Part shown: positions 62,454 through 64,000 of the stretch, piece after piece
Layout of the letters: each line of letters begins with the position of its first letter
Position numbering within the stretch: position 1 is the stretch's first letter
Source: Chloroherpeton thalassium ATCC 35110
GTDB lineage: Bacteria; Bacteroidota; Chlorobiia; Chlorobiales; Chloroherpetonaceae
DNA length: 64,000 nt
NCBI RefSeq assembly: GCF_000020525.1
Contig: NC_011026.1
Coordinates: 186,001 to 250,000, forward strand
Direction: 5' to 3'
Translations under genes and position numbers: made by a program
The notes under the pieces: generated by a model
Databases searched by the model: none
Seen by the model: only the letters and a program-made list of their open reading frames with translations
What the model was told of the DNA's origin: nothing

Positions 62454-64000
62454 ATGACCGAAGAACTTAAAACTGATATTTTGGTAATCGGCAGCGGAAT
62501 CGCCGGACTTTATTTTGCATTGAAAGCAGCGGAGCTTGGCGAGGTTATCCTCATCACGAAAAAAGAACGCTCTGATTCGAATACAAACTGGGCACAAGGC
62601 GGAATTGCCGCTGTTTTGGATGAAAATGACACATTTGACGCTCACATCGCCGATACGCTGAACGCGGGCGTTGGGCTTTGCAATCAGGAAGCCGTTGAAG
62701 TGATGGTGAAAGAAGGCCCCGCACATATTTCAAAGTTGATTGAAATTGGTACGAACTTCACCAAAAAATCGGGAAAGCTCGACTTAGGACGCGAAGGCGG
62801 GCATTCCTACAACCGAATCGTACACGCTGCAGATTTAACCGGCCACGAAGTGGAACAAACCTTGCTTTCGAAAGTGGCTGAATCCCCCAACATTCAATTG
62901 CTTGAACATCATTTTGGAATTGAACTGATTACCGAGCATCATCTCAAATGCAAAACCAACGATATTACTTGCTACGGGGTCTATGCGCTGGATTCAAAAT
63001 CAAGGAAAATCAAAAAGATTTTGGCTAAAGCCACCATGCTCGCTACCGGCGGACTTGGCCAAGTGTATCAACACACTACGAACCCAAGCATCGCAACAGG
63101 CGACGGTATCGCCATGTCGTATCGTGCCGGCGCAGAAATTCACAACATGGAGTTCATCCAATTTCACCCAACCACGCTTTTTCATCCAAATGCCGATTCG
63201 TTTTTGATAAGTGAAGCGGTTCGCGGTTTTGGCGGTGTGCTGCGTCTGAAAAATGGCGAAGAATTTATGCACAAATACGACGAGCGAAAATCGCTGGCGC
63301 CGCGCGACATTGTCGCCCGTGCGATCGATAACGAAATCAAAAAATCGGGTGAGGAATGCGTTTTCTTAGATGTCACGCATTTGGATTCGGAAAGCGTTAC
63401 CCAGCATTTTCCCAACATTTACAACACTTGCCTGGAATACGGCATCGATATTACCAAAGAGATGATTCCGGTTGTTCCGGCGGCGCATTATTCTTGCGGC
63501 GGCGTAGCGACGGATTTAATCGGGCGAACCACCATCAATCGCTTGTATGCTTGCGGCGAAGCTGCCAGTGTGGGTGTGCATGGCGCAAACCGTTTGGCGA
63601 GCAATTCGCTGCTCGAGGCACTCGTTTTTTCTCATCGCGCTTTTTTAGACATGAAAGAACGACTTCAATATATCGAAAATAATATTTCCTTCCCGGATTG
63701 GGACGATAGCGGCACGGAAAATGCCGAAGAGTGGATTTTGGTTTCGCACAACCGCAAAGAAGCGCAGCAGGTTATGAACGATTATGTTGGGATTGTTCGC
63801 AGCGACTTGAGGCTTGATAGAGCCAGCCGGCGCATGGAGTTTTTGAAAGAGGAAACGGAGGTCTTTTACAAGAAAACCAAAATTACGCCGCAAGTTCTCG
63901 AGTTGAGAAACGCAATTAAGGTTTCATCGCTGGTTATCGAAAGTGCGCTCAAACGGCGAGAATCGCGCGGCTTGCACTACACAACCGATTATCCGTATGT
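62454..64000 (+). CDS. nadB: L-aspartate oxidase, 3' end cut by the window
   Basis: About 515 codons are visible from ATG 62454, and the frame is still open at the window edge. It begins [25 protein letters not shown] with the FAD-binding [19 protein letters not shown] and [13 protein letters not shown] follow, and the C-terminal [14 protein letters not shown] is the usual end, so only a few residues are missing. It oxidises L-aspartate to iminoaspartate for NAD synthesis. A fumarate-reductase flavoprotein is excluded because the NadB segments are specific and SdhA lies elsewhere. Confidence 0.94.
   Translation, partial: MTEELKTDILVIGSGIAGLYFALKAAELGEVILITKKERSDSNTNWAQGGIAAVLDENDTFDAHIADTLNAGVGLCNQEAVEVMVKEGPAHISKLIEIGTNFTKKSGKLDLGREGGHSYNRIVHAADLTGHEVEQTLLSKVAESPNIQLLEHHFGIELITEHHLKCKTNDITCYGVYALDSKSRKIKKILAKATMLATGGLGQVYQHTTNPSIATGDGIAMSYRAGAEIHNMEFIQFHPTTLFHPNADSFLISEAVRGFGGVLRLKNGEEFMHKYDERKSLAPRDIVARAIDNEIKKSGEECVFLDVTHLDSESVTQHFPNIYNTCLEYGIDITKEMIPVVPAAHYSCGGVATDLIGRTTINRLYACGEAASVGVHGANRLASNSLLEALVFSHRAFLDMKERLQYIENNISFPDWDDSGTENAEEWILVSHNRKEAQQVMNDYVGIVRSDLRLDRASRRMEFLKEETEVFYKKTKITPQVLELRNAIKVSSLVIESALKRRESRGLHYTTDYPY

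Noticed and set aside
1-64000. CRISPR array, insertion sequence, prophage or rRNA operon
   Set aside because: No spaced direct repeats, transposase, integrase or rRNA signature seen on either strand.

Overview
This 64 kb window looks like an ordinary chromosomal stretch of a green sulfur bacterium (Chlorobi), most like the Chloroherpeton lineage. Three things point there. BchY (chlorophyllide a reductase) is encoded at 45322-46641. The tmRNA at 31065-31460 encodes the tag ADDYSYAMAA, which I recall as the Chlorobium-type tag. A class E succinate dehydrogenase/fumarate reductase with an HdrB-like subunit lies at 4630-9378, as expected for a reductive TCA cycle organism. The species name is inference. 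No insertion sequence, prophage, CRISPR array or rRNA operon is visible.

Layout. 1-2.1 kb: CDGSH protein, hisC and a SpoU-type RNA methylase. 2.2-4.3 kb: rubrerythrin plus a rubredoxin/glutamate-synthase fusion (oxidative stress). 4.6-9.4 kb: the SDH/FRD genes, with two FeS-subunit paralogues. 9.5-14.6 kb: a CBS protein, an orphan helical protein, then aroK-aroB followed by a ComEA-like protein and a PilM-like protein on the minus strand. 14.8-20 kb: OsmC, a FeoA-FeoB fusion and dxs. 20.3-23.9 kb: a sodium-pumping biotin-dependent decarboxylase operon. 24.3-31 kb: DUF3109, rpoN, hslVU, a BI-1 protein, an ACT protein, a thioesterase and aroQ on the plus strand. 31-42 kb: ssrA, YqgE, SbcD-like nuclease, a propeller-like secreted protein, a GNAT-nitrilase fusion, glgP, a phosphoesterase, a beta-barrel protein and YecH. 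42-50 kb: phosphatase-superfamily protein, lysA, a coiled-coil protein, bchY, a SPOR/HU-CCDC81 pair and an alanine:sodium symporter. 50-64 kb: tRNA-Asp, two TPR proteins, ugd, panB, an F420-like reductase, a large OmpA/FecR/barrel protein, pssA, purS-purQ, a secreted protein, an MFS transporter and an almost complete nadB cut by the window end.

Themes. Core metabolism dominates: the shikimate pathway (aroB, aroK, aroQ), lysine, histidine, pantothenate, NAD, purine and isoprenoid synthesis, glycogen use, C4-dicarboxylate redox chemistry and iron uptake. Many genes end in strong intrinsic terminators, several built on the same stem cores.

The most interesting signal is at 47.3-47.5 kb. The HU-CCDC81 gene and the SPOR gene, which I recall as one fused protein in Bacteroidetes, are in different frames. 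The SPOR frame stays open upstream of its only start (TTG) with a sensible acidic linker, and two A-rich slip sites lie where the frames could join. This suggests either a programmed -1 frameshift or a simple indel. I did not find a clearly novel multi-gene system elsewhere.
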